NCBI GenBank assembly: GCA_003604975.1
Contig: QZIR01000036.1
Location: forward strand, 1-64,000
Origin: Desulforudis sp.
GTDB taxonomy: Bacteria > Bacillota > Desulfotomaculia > Desulfotomaculales > Desulforudaceae
Reading direction: 5' to 3'
DNA: 64,000 bases
This document shows positions 51,494-60,427 of the stretch, piece by piece. Made by a program: the position numbers and the translations under genes. The notes below the pieces were generated by a model that was given only the letters and a program-made list of their open reading frames with translations, ran no database searches and was not told the DNA's origin. Numbering within the stretch: the stretch's first letter is position 1; each line of letters starts with the position of its first letter.

Positions 51494-53504
51494 TTCTCTT
51501 CTGCATATGTTGTAAGGCGTCTGCAAGGTGCCGCCATCCCACTTCGGGCGCCGACCTTGCTCCAGGTTCTCTTCCGGACCGAACGACTTCCCGGATCGCG
51601 TTAAGGCCGGCCCGATGGCAAAGGTAGCGCAGATCAGCACCGGAAAAACCGATGGTCTCACGGGCCAGGTGTGCAATATCCACCGTTTCGGACAGCCGCA
51701 GTTTCCCAGCGTGAATCACCAGTATGGCCTTTCGGGCGTCCTCGTTTGGAAGCGGAAAGGCCAGATGCAGTTCCAGCCGCCCGCTACGCAGGAGCGCCTG
51801 GTCAATCAGGTCACGCCGGTTGGTGGCTCCGACCGGGATTACTCCCTGCAGCCCCTCGACACCATCCAGTTCAGTCAGCAACTGACTAAGTACCCTTTCC
51901 GAAACCGAGCTTCCGCCACCACTACGATTCCCTACCATGGCATCGATCTCATCGAAGAAAATGATACAGGGCGCCGACTGCCTGGCCTGCTTAAAGATCT
52001 TTCGCAGTTCACGCTCCGATTCACCGACCCACTTGGAAAGCAGGGCTGGCCCGTTGACCAGCAGGAAATTTGCACCCGCCTCGTTAGCCAGGGCACGCCC
52101 TGCCAAAGACTTACCCGTTCCCGGTGGACCGTAAAACAAGATTCCGCGTACGGGTTCGACACCCATTTCGTCAAAGAGGTCCTGGTGGCGCAGCGGCCAA
52201 ACCACGTTCTCCTCGAGTTGACGCTTTATCTCTTCGAGGCCTCCGATATCACTCCATCGGGTCTCGGGGATTTCCACGGCAAACTCACGTGTTGCAGAAG
52301 GTTCAATTTCGTTTAAGGCACGGATATAATGCGGCATCGCTACCGTAATCCGGGACAAATCTGTGTCCGTAGGGCGATCATTGCAGCGAGCCATCAGATC
52401 CCGCAGCGCATTCATCGCTGCTTCCCGGCACAGGGCCTGAATGTCTGCGCCTACGAAACCGTGTGTCACTTCCGCCAGATGGGGCAGGTCAACGTTATCC
52501 TCCAAGGGCATGCCCCTGGTGTGGATCTGCATGATCTCCAAACGACCGGAACGGTCGGGAACATTAATCATGATTTCCCGGTCAAACCGCCCCGGTCGCC
52601 GCAGGGCAGGATCGAGCATGTTAGGCAGATTGGTAGCGGCGACCACGACAACACGCCCCCGCGGTTGCAGGCCGTCCATCAACGAGAGCAACTGGGCGAC
52701 CACCCGTTTTTCCACATCACCCTTAACCTCATCCCGTTTAGGGGCGATGGCGTCCACCTCGTCGAGAAAGATAATGCTTGGCGGGCGGGCCGCAGCCTTT
52801 TCAAAGATTTCACGTAGTCGGGCCTCGCTCTCCCCGTAATACTTGTGGATGATTTCCGGCCCGTTAACGGTGATGAACTGGGCATCGGTCTCGCCCGCTA
52901 CGGCCCTGGCAATCAGTGTCTTCCCTGTTCCGGGCGGTCCGTACATCAGAATGCCCTTGGGCGGGTCAATACCTAGCCGGTGAAACACCTCCGGATAGCG
53001 GAGAGGTAACTCAATGATCTCCCTGATTCTGGTCAGTTGCTTGCCAAGGCCGCCGACATCCTCGTAGGTGGTCCGGCTCTGTTCACCACGCTGGGAACGG
53101 TTGCTGTACTTCACACTGGTTTCTTTGCTGACAATGACCGTACCGTCGGGGTTTGTTTGCTGTACCAGGAATTCGCGCTGACTGGAGCCAAAAAGGTTCA
53201 ACCTTACCCGGTCTCCGGCGACAAGCGGCAACCCTTCAAGCAACCCCCCGTAGTTTTGGATCGCCGACTGCTTTTCTTCCCCCTCCAGGGTTGCCAGAGT
53301 GACCGTCCGGGCCGGCCTGGACTCCGCCCGGCGTACAACAACTGAATCACCAAGACTAGCCTGCGCATTGAGCCGGATAATCCCATCGATCTCAATAGTC
53401 TGCTGGCCACGGTGCTCCATCAAGGCTGGCATAACCCTAGCCACCGTCAACCTCTTCCCATGGATCTCTACGATTTCGCCTACGGCCAAGCCCAGTCGTG
53501 CCAT
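51486..53504 (-). CDS. CDC48/p97-type double AAA+ ATPase in the gas vesicle locus
   Basis: At least 672 residues: CDC48-type N domain ([23 protein letters not shown]), then AAA domains D1 ([18 protein letters not shown]; Walker [13 protein letters not shown]) and D2 ([28 protein letters not shown]), both with arginine-finger regions, and a C-terminal helical lid. Homology continues upstream of the ATG at 53504 (RVAEGRSDDVGRGVARLDPAD, in frame), but that stretch has no ATG, GTG or TTG; CTG 53570 or ATA 53597 are the only options. The family unfolds or extracts proteins with ATP. Embedded between hsp20 and gvpF with overlaps, it is probably an assembly or disassembly machine for GvpA. Confidence 0.9.
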   Translation of the reverse strand: MARLGLAVGEIVEIHGKRLTVARVMPALMEHRGQQTIEIDGIIRLNAQASLGDSVVVRRAESRPARTVTLATLEGEEKQSAIQNYGGLLEGLPLVAGDRVRLNLFGSSQREFLVQQTNPDGTVIVSKETSVKYSNRSQRGEQSRTTYEDVGGLGKQLTRIREIIELPLRYPEVFHRLGIDPPKGILMYGPPGTGKTLIARAVAGETDAQFITVNGPEIIHKYYGESEARLREIFEKAAARPPSIIFLDEVDAIAPKRDEVKGDVEKRVVAQLLSLMDGLQPRGRVVVVAATNLPNMLDPALRRPGRFDREIMINVPDRSGRLEIMQIHTRGMPLEDNVDLPHLAEVTHGFVGADIQALCREAAMNALRDLMARCNDRPTDTDLSRITVAMPHYIRALNEIEPSATREFAVEIPETRWSDIGGLEEIKRQLEENVVWPLRHQDLFDEMGVEPVRGILFYGPPGTGKSLAGRALANEAGANFLLVNGPALLSKWVGESERELRKIFKQARQSAPCIIFFDEIDAMVGNRSGGGSSVSERVLSQLLTELDGVEGLQGVIPVGATNRRDLIDQALLRSGRLELHLAFPLPNEDARKAILVIHAGKLRLSETVDIAHLARETIGFSGADLRYLCHRAGLNAIREVVRSGREPGARSAPEVGWRHLADALQHMQKRSD

Positions 53505-53617
53505 ATCAGCGGGATCCAGTCGCGCTACACCCCGGCCGACGTCATCGGAGCGACCCTCAGCAACCCGCAGTGCTGGCGAATCTGTAGTCTGCCCTATCGT
53601 AACCGCCCCCGCAACGG

Positions 53618-54121
53618 CTAAGCGCCGATTTCTTTGTCCAGCAGTACTTCGAGTACTCCGTTACGCATCGCAAGCGCCCCTATTTGGGCCTTGACCCTTG
53701 CGGGTAACAACAATTCCTTGTAATACTGCCGTTCTCCAGTAGTGGACAGTTTTAAAATGTCACCCTCGACCACAACCTGAACATTTTCTTCCGAAACCCC
53801 TGGTAGTTCAGCAACAAGGCGTAACTGCTGACCCTCGTCAAACAGTTCGCATACCGGTTCGCTGCAGTGTTCAACGTCAAAAGAAACCTTTTCCGGTTCG
53901 ACTTCTACAAAGGCCTGGGTCTCGTCCCGGTTAGCGCCAATGCGCATGGTAAAGCCATACATACCACGGACTTTATCATCGGAAGACCGGATCTCACCCT
54001 GGCGTGAAACCGTTGACTGGCCACGATCCATCATATCCTGCAGGGTACTGACAAGATCGAAAAGCGGGCCCAAGAGACCGCTCCGCCCCCCTTTGTCGCT
54101 GCCAGAACGCTTATCCCTCAA
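53618..54121 (-). CDS. Hsp20/alpha-crystallin-like protein (GvpH-like)
   Basis: 167 residues with an N-terminal polar segment (GLLGPLFDLVSTLQDMMDRG) and a C-terminal alpha-crystallin domain (PVCELFDEGQQLRLVAELPGVSEENVQVVVEGDILKLSTTGERQYYKELLLPARV...NGVLEVLL). Small heat-shock proteins of this kind occur in archaeal gvp loci as GvpH. It probably keeps GvpA or other shell proteins soluble. It overlaps gvpN by 11 bases. Confidence 0.87.
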   Translation of the reverse strand: MRDKRSGSDKGGRSGLLGPLFDLVSTLQDMMDRGQSTVSRQGEIRSSDDKVRGMYGFTMRIGANRDETQAFVEVEPEKVSFDVEHCSEPVCELFDEGQQLRLVAELPGVSEENVQVVVEGDILKLSTTGERQYYKELLLPARVKAQIGALAMRNGVLEVLLDKEIGA

Positions 54122-55052
54122 GTGTCCTCCCCTCCCCGGCGAAGAACTGTTCCATTACGTTCCCCAGGATTTCCAGGGCCTTGGCATGCATCCGGTCGCT
54201 ATTGCGTAAGGCAATTAACTCAGCATTCAAAACGTCCCGGCAAATGTCTTTGAGTAACGGGTTCTTAATTTCTAAAGGAATCTCAAGCTGTTCGGTCAGG
54301 GTGGCCAGACGGATTGCTGCTCTGACCGTAGGGTTCAGCTTTAGATTTGATTCAGTGCGTAAGGCACGGATCATATCGACAATGGTGGTTGCCTTCGATT
54401 CGGCGGCACCCGATTTGCACATCGTGATTTCGATCTCGGTAGACCGGTCCAATTCACCCAGATCGACGGTGATCATCCGTTCTATTAGGGCATCCTGGGT
54501 ACGATGGACACCGATATACTCCGCAGGGTTTGAGGTAAAGATGACCCTGAATTCCGGATGCACTTTCAGGTATTTTCCATCATTGTGCACACCCTGCAGG
54601 TTGACCACACCTTCCCCCAGGATGGAAAGGAGCACGTTGTTGGTCTCAGGCCGACTTCGGTTAAACTCGTCGTAGATCAAGGTGTAGCCCATCCGACAGG
54701 CTGTAGTCATGCGGCCTTCAAACCAGATGGCCTGAACCTCTTCTTCTTTCTTCAATACCGAGTGTATGAAGTTGTCGATCAACAACCGACGTTTGAAGCC
54801 AAAATTACCACCAATCAGATCCGAGGGAAAAAACTCATCGTTGCCGTTAATCAAAACAACCGGCCGGCCGATTGCGGCGGCCAGGATAAACGCCATGGTC
54901 GTTTTGCCAACGCCGGATGGCCCGCTAAAATGCACCGGATAACCCGCGTTAAGGTAGGCCAGTGCTCGCCTACGAATGTCTTCCAGGTAGGGTGTGGTTA
55001 CCATACTAGCCAGTCGATCAGGAGACAATTCAAAGATCACGGTGTTTGTCAT
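54111..55052 (-). CDS. gvpN: Gas vesicle protein GvpN (AAA+ ATPase, MoxR-like)
   Basis: 313 residues from ATG 55052. Walker A HFSGPSGVGKTTMAFILA, Walker B YTLIYDEFNRSRPETNNVLLSILGEGVV, and sensor region FRVIFTSNPAEYIGVHRTQDALIERMITVDL are characteristic of GvpN. The ATPase promotes growth of vesicles from bicones to full size. GGAG lies 11 bases before the start. Confidence 0.95.
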   Translation of the reverse strand: MTNTVIFELSPDRLASMVTTPYLEDIRRRALAYLNAGYPVHFSGPSGVGKTTMAFILAAAIGRPVVLINGNDEFFPSDLIGGNFGFKRRLLIDNFIHSVLKKEEEVQAIWFEGRMTTACRMGYTLIYDEFNRSRPETNNVLLSILGEGVVNLQGVHNDGKYLKVHPEFRVIFTSNPAEYIGVHRTQDALIERMITVDLGELDRSTEIEITMCKSGAAESKATTIVDMIRALRTESNLKLNPTVRAAIRLATLTEQLEIPLEIKNPLLKDICRDVLNAELIALRNSDRMHAKALEILGNVMEQFFAGEGRTLEG

Positions 55053-55082
55053 TACTCTAATCACTCCAGACAGATATACGTT

Positions 55083-55346
55083 TTACCCCTTGGAGCCAAA
55101 ATCGTCGCGTTCGCGCATATCAATGCGGTCGAAACCCAAAATGTTCAATAATCGGTCAAGCCGTACCTCATACAGGGCTACAACATCATCTTTAGCCCTC
55201 TCACGCAAGTATTCTATGTCTTCTATCACCTCCGCCCTTACATTCCAACCATCTTCAGTGGGAACTACAGCGATCACCGAGGTGTCCTTATTCAGGACAA
55301 CCCTGAAGAAGTCCTCCGTTGCCCGTACTACGTCAACCACACCCAT
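55083..55346 (-). CDS. gvpO: Gas vesicle protein GvpO
   Basis: 87 residues from ATG 55346, 8 bases after GGGGAGG. GWNVRAEVIEDIEYLRERAKDDVVALYEVRLD is typical of GvpO. It is the first gene of the locus. The promoter must lie in about 85 bases between this start and the MFS gene terminator; TAGACT and CATAAC elements are possible but weak. Confidence 0.92.
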   Translation of the reverse strand: MGVVDVVRATEDFFRVVLNKDTSVIAVVPTEDGWNVRAEVIEDIEYLRERAKDDVVALYEVRLDRLLNILGFDRIDMRERDDFGSKG

Positions 55347-55430
55347 TCCCCGCACCTCCCCAGGACATGTTATGATCCATGATTTTGTATAGTCTATGAG
55401 TAAGGCATTTGGATGGTGCGCCAGAAAGAC

Positions 55431-55465
55431 AAAAAGGAAATCCCGCTACCAAATTGGTACGGGAT
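55431..55465 (-). terminator. Terminator of the MFS transporter gene
   Basis: ATCCCGCTACC and TGGTACGGGAT pair around a short loop (55440-55465). On the minus strand the hairpin is followed by TTTCCTTTTTG. It isolates the gas vesicle locus from the upstream transporter gene. Confidence 0.8.
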
Positions 55466-55497
55466 CAGAAGTGACAGATTCTCGGGGGAATCCTGTT

Positions 55498-56694
55498 CTA
55501 TGCCGGGGTGACTTGGGAATCGTGTGGTTTTGGAGGAGCAGAAGTCACCAGGTAGATCAGCAAGCCGACCAGGACAATGCCGGCCGCAGCAGTGTACATC
55601 CCATGGTAGCCGATAAACTTAACGGTCGAGCCGAGCAGGACCGCCCCTACCCCGATACCGAGGTCAAATGCTGAACTGAAGGTAGCCGAGGCCGCACCGC
55701 GCCGGTTGGGGGCACATTTGGCCACCGCCATGGCCTGCAATGTGGGATGGGTGGCGCCGAGGCCGAGCCCGCAGACTACGGCCGCAACGACAAAAAGTGT
55801 AAGGTCCGTGGCGTGGGCCAGAACATACGTACCCAGGGTCAGCAAGACCAAACCGGGAATGATTACAACACGGTGGCCCCGCCGGTCATACAGTAAACCG
55901 CAGATCGGCCGAACGGCCATGACCGTCAGCGCGTAAACAGTAAAGAAAAAGCCCACGTTTAAGATCCCGTGCTCGTGCGCGTGCAGGGCGATAAAGGTGA
56001 TTATTCCCCCGTAGGCCACGGTAATAAAGAACATCGCCAGGGAGGGCATCAGGGAGGTTGGCTCATAGAGGGCCGCCTTGCTCCCTTTAGCGTTTAAGCT
56101 CACCACCGGCAAATGAACGGTGGTAGCCACCAACAAAGCCCCCAGCGCCAACCCCCCACAGACCAGGAACAGCGAGTTGAAACCAAACTGGTTGATGATG
56201 TAGAAACCGACGGCGGGTCCGACCACCATGCCGAGGGTCGCCCCCAGCCCGAAATAGCCCATACCTTCGCCCCGCCTGGACAGGGGCACGATATCGGCTA
56301 TGGCCGTGGCCGAGGCCGTGGTCACAACTCCCCATCCGACTCCGTGGATCATGCGGATCAAAAACAGCAGCGGAATGGTCAGCGCCCACAGGTAACCGAA
56401 CACGGCTAGAATGAAGATAGTGGTACCGATCAGCCAAATTAACTTACGTCCGTGGCGGTCAAGATGGAGCCCGATCCAGGGGCGCAGAGCCAGGGCCGAA
56501 ATGGTGAAGACCCCGTTCACCAAACCGACCATCAGCGGCGTCCCACCCATCTGTTCGACATAAACCGGAATGGTGGGCATCAGCATCTGAAAACTGATAA
56601 AGATAACCAGAACAAACATGCAAACCAGGATAAAATCACGGGTCCAGAGGGCCGGTCGCTCCGAAGCCACAACAGTATGCGGCTGAACAGACAT
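55498..56694 (-). CDS. Major facilitator superfamily transporter
   Basis: 398 residues with about 12 membrane helices. LHLDRHGRKLIWLIG (loop 2-3 motif) and GLLYDRRGHRVVIIPGLV (the matching loop in the second half) are MFS signatures. It resembles drug- or metabolite-export MFS proteins; the substrate is unknown. ATG 56694. It is separated from gvpO by its terminator. Confidence 0.9.
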   Translation of the reverse strand: MSVQPHTVVASERPALWTRDFILVCMFVLVIFISFQMLMPTIPVYVEQMGGTPLMVGLVNGVFTISALALRPWIGLHLDRHGRKLIWLIGTTIFILAVFGYLWALTIPLLFLIRMIHGVGWGVVTTASATAIADIVPLSRRGEGMGYFGLGATLGMVVGPAVGFYIINQFGFNSLFLVCGGLALGALLVATTVHLPVVSLNAKGSKAALYEPTSLMPSLAMFFITVAYGGIITFIALHAHEHGILNVGFFFTVYALTVMAVRPICGLLYDRRGHRVVIIPGLVLLTLGTYVLAHATDLTLFVVAAVVCGLGLGATHPTLQAMAVAKCAPNRRGAASATFSSAFDLGIGVGAVLLGSTVKFIGYHGMYTAAAGIVLVGLLIYLVTSAPPKPHDSQVTPA

Positions 56695-56823
56695 CCAATC
56701 ACCTAGTTCGTGAAGTAATTCTCATCTATTCTAACATATTTAGTCCGGGCTGTTGTTAATCCACCGCAACCGCATAACTGCCACTACAGTGCGGGGATAA
56801 TCAGGAACAGGAGGGATCATCCT

Positions 56824-57189
56824 TTGGACCACGCCCGCGTACTGGGAGTCAAGTTCTTATACACCGCCGTTATTATCTTCTCCGTCTTTGCCGTCTTCGG
56901 TGACGTCTCCCCCGCCAACAGGCTGGCCGCCGCAGTTGTTGTTTCCGGGCTGACCTATACCATCGGGGATCTCTGGGTGCTACCCCATTTTGGGAGTCCC
57001 GTAACCGCCATCGTAGAGACCTTGTTGGCGGGGTTGATGATCTGGGCGGTCGAACTCATCCTGCTTGGCTTCGTTGTGCCTGTGGAAGCGATTCTGGTGT
57101 CCGCCGGACTGCTTGGCGTAGCCGAGCTGCCTTTTCACCGCCTGCTCGGTCCCGAACAGCTCCACGGGATGGAACCACCGGGTCCATAA
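56824..57189 (+). CDS. DUF2512 (YndM-like) membrane protein
   Basis: 121 residues with four membrane helices (about 7-25, 33-52, 60-80 and 85-103). VKFLYTAVIIFSVFAVFGDVSPANRLAAAVVVSGLTYTIGDLWVLPHFGSPVTAIVE resembles the YndM/DUF2512 family of Bacillus and related Firmicutes. It starts at TTG 56824, about 9 bases after GGAGGG. Function unknown. Confidence 0.75.
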   Translation: MDHARVLGVKFLYTAVIIFSVFAVFGDVSPANRLAAAVVVSGLTYTIGDLWVLPHFGSPVTAIVETLLAGLMIWAVELILLGFVVPVEAILVSAGLLGVAELPFHRLLGPEQLHGMEPPGP

Positions 57190-57196
57190 ACAAAGA

Positions 57197-57218
57197 CCGG
57201 GCTACTTGGCAAGCCCGG
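57197..57218 (-). terminator. Terminator overlapping the hydrolase stop codon
   Basis: CCGGGCT and AGCCCGG form a 7-bp stem. On the minus strand TCTTTGTTT follows. The stop codon of the hydrolase (57202-57204) lies inside the hairpin. Confidence 0.6.
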
Positions 57219-58128
57219 CCATCTCCAGTTTCTCCAGCCACAGTACAATCTCCTTCTGAGCCTCTCTGACCACACCGTAGTGGTCAGCATCCTCCAACAC
57301 CCGCAGACTCTTGATGTTTGAAGCAACTTCGTCGAGTACACGGCGGGCTGGGTCCGGTTCAAACATTTGGTCCCGCTCACCGAGGATCATCAGGAAAGGC
57401 TTCTTGATCTTGCGCGCGTTCTCAAACTCCTTCCGTACGCCTGATCCAAAATAAAAGCGGATGGAATAGGCCTTGACGGCCAGGGGATCGTCAGCCACCA
57501 CCTTTAGCATCCGCTGGGTGTCCGGATCCTTCCCCCCGCGCCGCTCATACTGGTCAAGAGTCAGCACCCGGGAAATGGTAGCGCCCCGGTTAACCAGCGG
57601 CATAAAGGCCATCTTTAACTGTTCCCCAAAGCCCGGCTTACCCATTCTGAAAATATCCATCCGAACGGTAGGCGCATATCCAGCAACGATGGAACCGCTG
57701 ATGGAAGTCCCGTAATTGCCCGCGAAGGTCAGCACCTGGAGGCCTCCGACATCGTGTCCGTACAGAAAAACGGGCGTCTTCCGGTGCCGGGACTTGATGA
57801 AGTCAACCTGCCGCGCAAGGTCGTCGGTAACCAGGTCAATGCGGGGGTAGTCTCCCCCAACCCCATCGGAGAGGCCGTGCCCGCGCATGTCGAAGGCGTA
57901 GACGGCCGCACCGTAATCATGAAGCAGGGGCAAGGCGATGTCTTTCCCGTAAGGAGCCGAGCCGCTATGTAACGAAAGGCCGTGTACAAACAGAATGGCG
58001 CATTTGGGCTTCCCACTTGGCAGCCAGTAACGGTAAAAAAGCCGAATACCGTCCTTCGTTTCCAGGAAACCATGCTCATCCGTGACGCTCACCAGGAGTT
58101 GTTCCTTCAGTTGCTGCATATCCTTCAA
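57202..58128 (-). CDS. Alpha/beta hydrolase (monoacylglycerol lipase-like)
   Basis: 308 residues. FRYWLPSGKPKCAILFVHGLSLHSGS carries the oxyanion-type HG motif, and AVYAFDMRGHGLSDG is typical of the Hydrolase_4 family. The nucleophile region reads FLYGHDVGGLQVLTFAG: the usual Ser of GHSMGG is replaced by Asp (GHDVGG), which is also the haloalkane dehalogenase and epoxide hydrolase arrangement. DADHYGVV holds the catalytic His. Start is TTG 58128 or ATG 58119; both have poor SD spacing. Substrate unknown. Confidence 0.82.
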   Translation of the reverse strand: MKDMQQLKEQLLVSVTDEHGFLETKDGIRLFYRYWLPSGKPKCAILFVHGLSLHSGSAPYGKDIALPLLHDYGAAVYAFDMRGHGLSDGVGGDYPRIDLVTDDLARQVDFIKSRHRKTPVFLYGHDVGGLQVLTFAGNYGTSISGSIVAGYAPTVRMDIFRMGKPGFGEQLKMAFMPLVNRGATISRVLTLDQYERRGGKDPDTQRMLKVVADDPLAVKAYSIRFYFGSGVRKEFENARKIKKPFLMILGERDQMFEPDPARRVLDEVASNIKSLRVLEDADHYGVVREAQKEIVLWLEKLEMAGLAK

Positions 58129-58223
58129 TTAGATACTTTTCCCCCTCAGTCCATCTGGTGCTAAGGTTATCATATTTCGCCATAAAAATACAGAAGTGGC
58201 ATCTGATACTGCCTGCCTAACAG

Positions 58224-58262
58224 TGAAAAGAAAAACCGGCATCTCTATTGAGACCCCGGTTT
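58224..58262 (-). terminator. Terminator after the 118-residue hypothetical gene
   Basis: AAACCGG (58256-58262 complement) pairs with CCGGTTT (58233-58239 complement) with an inner TCTC-AATA-GAGA stem, and TTTCTTTT follows on the minus strand. Confidence 0.8.
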
Positions 58263-58272
58263 GCTTATCCGA

Positions 58273-58629
58273 CTAGTTGACAACCCGCTTAGACTCCTCA
58301 ACCCAACGGAACTTGCGCTTTGGCTTCCACTTGTTTCGAGTTCTGATCAGCGGCAGACTCTTGGTGGATGAGAGCTGCAGGATATGCTTCTTGGTCAGAC
58401 GAGGATCTAAGCCCTGTACATCGCAGATCATCTCAAACAATGGAGAGCGCAGAAAACTGACCGCCGAAAGGTAGCGGGATTTGTTCTCCCCCCGCGGACC
58501 CAACTTGATGTCGCGTAGGACTTCACGAATCATGGCGGATCCCAAACGCAGGTACGATTCGATGGGAATATCGCCATCATCAGAGAACTCAACGGTCTTC
58601 ATCTCGTCTTCCAATATCAACCTGTTCAT
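58273..58629 (-). CDS. Hypothetical protein, 118 residues
   Basis: Soluble, basic C-terminus (RTRNKWKPKRKFRWVEESKRVVN), helical middle (IESYLRLGSAMIREVLRDIKLGP, LSAVSFLRSPLFEMICDVQGLDPRLTKKHIL). GGGGGAAGGCC precedes the ATG closely, so translation is well supported. A basic tail could bind nucleic acid. No family recognised; its own terminator follows. Confidence 0.65.
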   Translation of the reverse strand: MNRLILEDEMKTVEFSDDGDIPIESYLRLGSAMIREVLRDIKLGPRGENKSRYLSAVSFLRSPLFEMICDVQGLDPRLTKKHILQLSSTKSLPLIRTRNKWKPKRKFRWVEESKRVVN

Positions 58630-58676
58630 TGGCCTTCCCCCTTCCTGCCTTGCCCTGCATTTTATTCTCTTTCTAA

Positions 58677-59138
58677 TTAACCTCTTAACGACCTGACTGA
58701 TTCCTTACCAGGCTCTCTACCGGACTCCTTGTCCAATTCCTTTTCCACCAGCGAGGCCAGGGTAGTAGAACCAAGTACGTCATTGATCGCGTAGGAGACA
58801 TCGGCCCAGAGATCACGGAGCACGCAATCCTCAGCCCGGGAACAGACATCGGGGTCACCGACACAGTCAACAATGGTAATGTTGCCGCCTAGAACGGTGA
58901 CAATCTCGGCAGCTGTGACCTCCGACGCGTTCTTAGCAAGCAAAAACCCACCGCGGGCGCCACGAATACTCCTGACCAGTCCCGCCGCCTTCAAGAGCAG
59001 GATAAGCTGCTCCAGGTAAGGTTGCGAGACATCCTGCCTTCGGGCTATGTCCCTGAGCGAAACCGGCCCGTCACCACCGAATCTAGCGATGTCTACTAGA
59101 GCCCTGGTTCCGTACCTGATGCGGGTTGAGAGCTTCAA
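58677..59138 (-). CDS. Rrf2-family transcriptional regulator
   Basis: 153 residues from TTG 59138, 9 bases after AAGGGG, giving the expected N-terminus (M)KLSTRIRYGTRALVDIA. Winged helix (VSLRDIARRQDVSQPYLEQLILLLKAAGLVRSIRGARGGFLLA) and three cysteines in DCVGDPDVCSRAEDCVL, the spacing used by IscR/NsrR-type proteins to bind an Fe-S cluster. It probably senses Fe-S status, NO or iron. No isc or suf genes are adjacent. Confidence 0.9.
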   Translation of the reverse strand: MKLSTRIRYGTRALVDIARFGGDGPVSLRDIARRQDVSQPYLEQLILLLKAAGLVRSIRGARGGFLLAKNASEVTAAEIVTVLGGNITIVDCVGDPDVCSRAEDCVLRDLWADVSYAINDVLGSTTLASLVEKELDKESGREPGKESVRSLRG

Positions 59139-59246
59139 TGCTTTATACCCCTTATTGCCGCTAATCCAGGTTGTCGCTAGCCGGAAATCTAAATCCATAA
59201 TGCTTTATCACATTAATAAGAATTGTAGCACAAATATGCGCCTTGG

Positions 59247-59453
59247 TCAATATGTGTCAGGGTCGTCCGAGGCACTGCGAAAAATGCGGTCGAGGACGAA
59301 TGTCAACAGGATGTTTGAAATCCCAATAACAGCGAAAATGATGGCGATCATTTTGGTGATGTTGCTGGGTTCAAACGCCAGGTAGGTCATTACCGCCGCA
59401 CCTATAAACAAGATTCCCGATACAAACCGAAGGATACGTGCACCACGCGACAA
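59247..59453 (-). CDS. Small two-helix membrane protein, unknown
   Basis: 68 residues: two helices (FVSGILFIGAAVMTYLAF and MIAIIFAVIGISNILLTFVLDRIF) separated by a short polar turn. The tail (RSASDDPDTY) is acidic. The N-terminus MSRGARILR is basic, so both ends are likely cytoplasmic. No family recognised. Confidence 0.55.
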   Translation of the reverse strand: MSRGARILRFVSGILFIGAAVMTYLAFEPSNITKMIAIIFAVIGISNILLTFVLDRIFRSASDDPDTY

Positions 59454-59688
59454 AATGGAACGCCCCCTCTACTTCTTTCAGATGGTTACCCCGCATAGTT
59501 TCGACGCCCCATGCCTTCATTCCTTTACCTCCTATATTTCGCATAACACCGCTGAGTATGCGGTAGTATCGCTGTTTGTACTTTGAAGAAACAATCACTT
59601 TTCCGTGGGGACGGGATCACAGGATTATTGACAAACATCGCCTTTTTTCATTACGATATCGGGAGACCCTCAATTTGGAGGCATGATA

Positions 59689-59934
59689 ATGGCAAACGGA
59701 TTCTGGTACTCGCTGACGCCCCGTCAGCAAGAACTGCTCCTTTCAATGCATAAACAGCTGTATCCCCTGCATGCGCAGAAAATCGAAGAAAGAATCTCAA
59801 TTGCCCAGTCCCCCGAGATCACCGATGAAGACCTCCGAACACTGCGCCAGATGGGGCTAGTTTACGCGACCGGCCCGTTTTGGAACTTAACCAAAGAGGG
59901 GCAGCAGTTGCTGGAGTACCGCTACAATCGCTAG
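59689..59934 (+). CDS. Small helical hypothetical protein
   Basis: 81 residues from ATG 59689, 7-8 bases after GGAGG; the ATG at 59683 is too close to that SD. WYSLTPRQQELLLSMHKQLYPLHAQKIEERI, then ITDEDLRTLRQMGLVYATGPFWNLTKEGQQLLEYRYNR. The last part looks like a winged-helix wing (G.V....F.LT..G...L), so a DNA-binding role is possible. It stops back-to-back with the TRAP fragment. Confidence 0.6.
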   Translation: MANGFWYSLTPRQQELLLSMHKQLYPLHAQKIEERISIAQSPEITDEDLRTLRQMGLVYATGPFWNLTKEGQQLLEYRYNR

Positions 59935-60284
59935 AAGGCCTCTACAAAACTTTGCCTAAAAGCATGCTCCCGATCAGGGAACATGCCTTTTCTTTCCGTG
60001 GCAAAGGCCGGCAGGTTGATCGGGGGGGGGGTATCGTCGGCCAGGATCCCGTAGTAAAACACGAACAAGTGGGCGGCGAGCAGGGGTACACCCACCGCGA
60101 CCATGGCCGGAGCGGTGATCGCGGCCAAAACAATGTAGGTCGCCGTAGTCGGAAGCCCCATACCAAGGATCATCGAAGCCAGCATCGTGAAGACCAGGGT
60201 TAGCCAGAGATGCCCGCCCGCCAAGGCCACGATGGTGCTGGAAAGCTTCAAATCCAATCCGGCAACCGTAACCACCCCGATAAT
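59931..60284 (-). pseudogene. Fragment of a TRAP-type fused permease (DctM-like)
   Basis: About 118 residues. IIGVVTVAGLDLKLSSTIVALAGGHLWLTLVFTMLASMILGMGLPTTATYIVLAAITAPAMVAVGVPLLAAHLFVFYYGILADDTPP is clear TRAP 4TM/12TM-type permease sequence (GMGLPTTATYIV and YYGILAD). Complete proteins have about 600 residues, so both ends are missing. Upstream, in another frame, is a 43-residue open frame with one helix (VATVVVSLAGIASGAAASYLILILSG), possibly another remnant. No periplasmic binding protein gene is near. It is a decayed copy and contains a 10-base C/G tract. Confidence 0.7.
60022..60031. repeat. Ten-base G homopolymer inside the TRAP fragment
   Basis: GGGGGGGGGG on the + strand (C10 in the coding direction). 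It encodes TPPP where the family usually has TPP. Tracts of this length are prone to slippage and to sequencing error. Confidence 0.85.
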
Positions 60285-60427
60285 ATCAGAATCAGGTAAC
60301 TGGCCGCGGCCCCAGAGGCGATACCGGCTAACGAAACCACAACGGTAGCCACATCGTCGGCCTTTCTCCTTCCGTTACGCATTCTGGTATCAATCACCTC
60401 CTGCAGTGTTAGCTTCCGTTACAGAGA

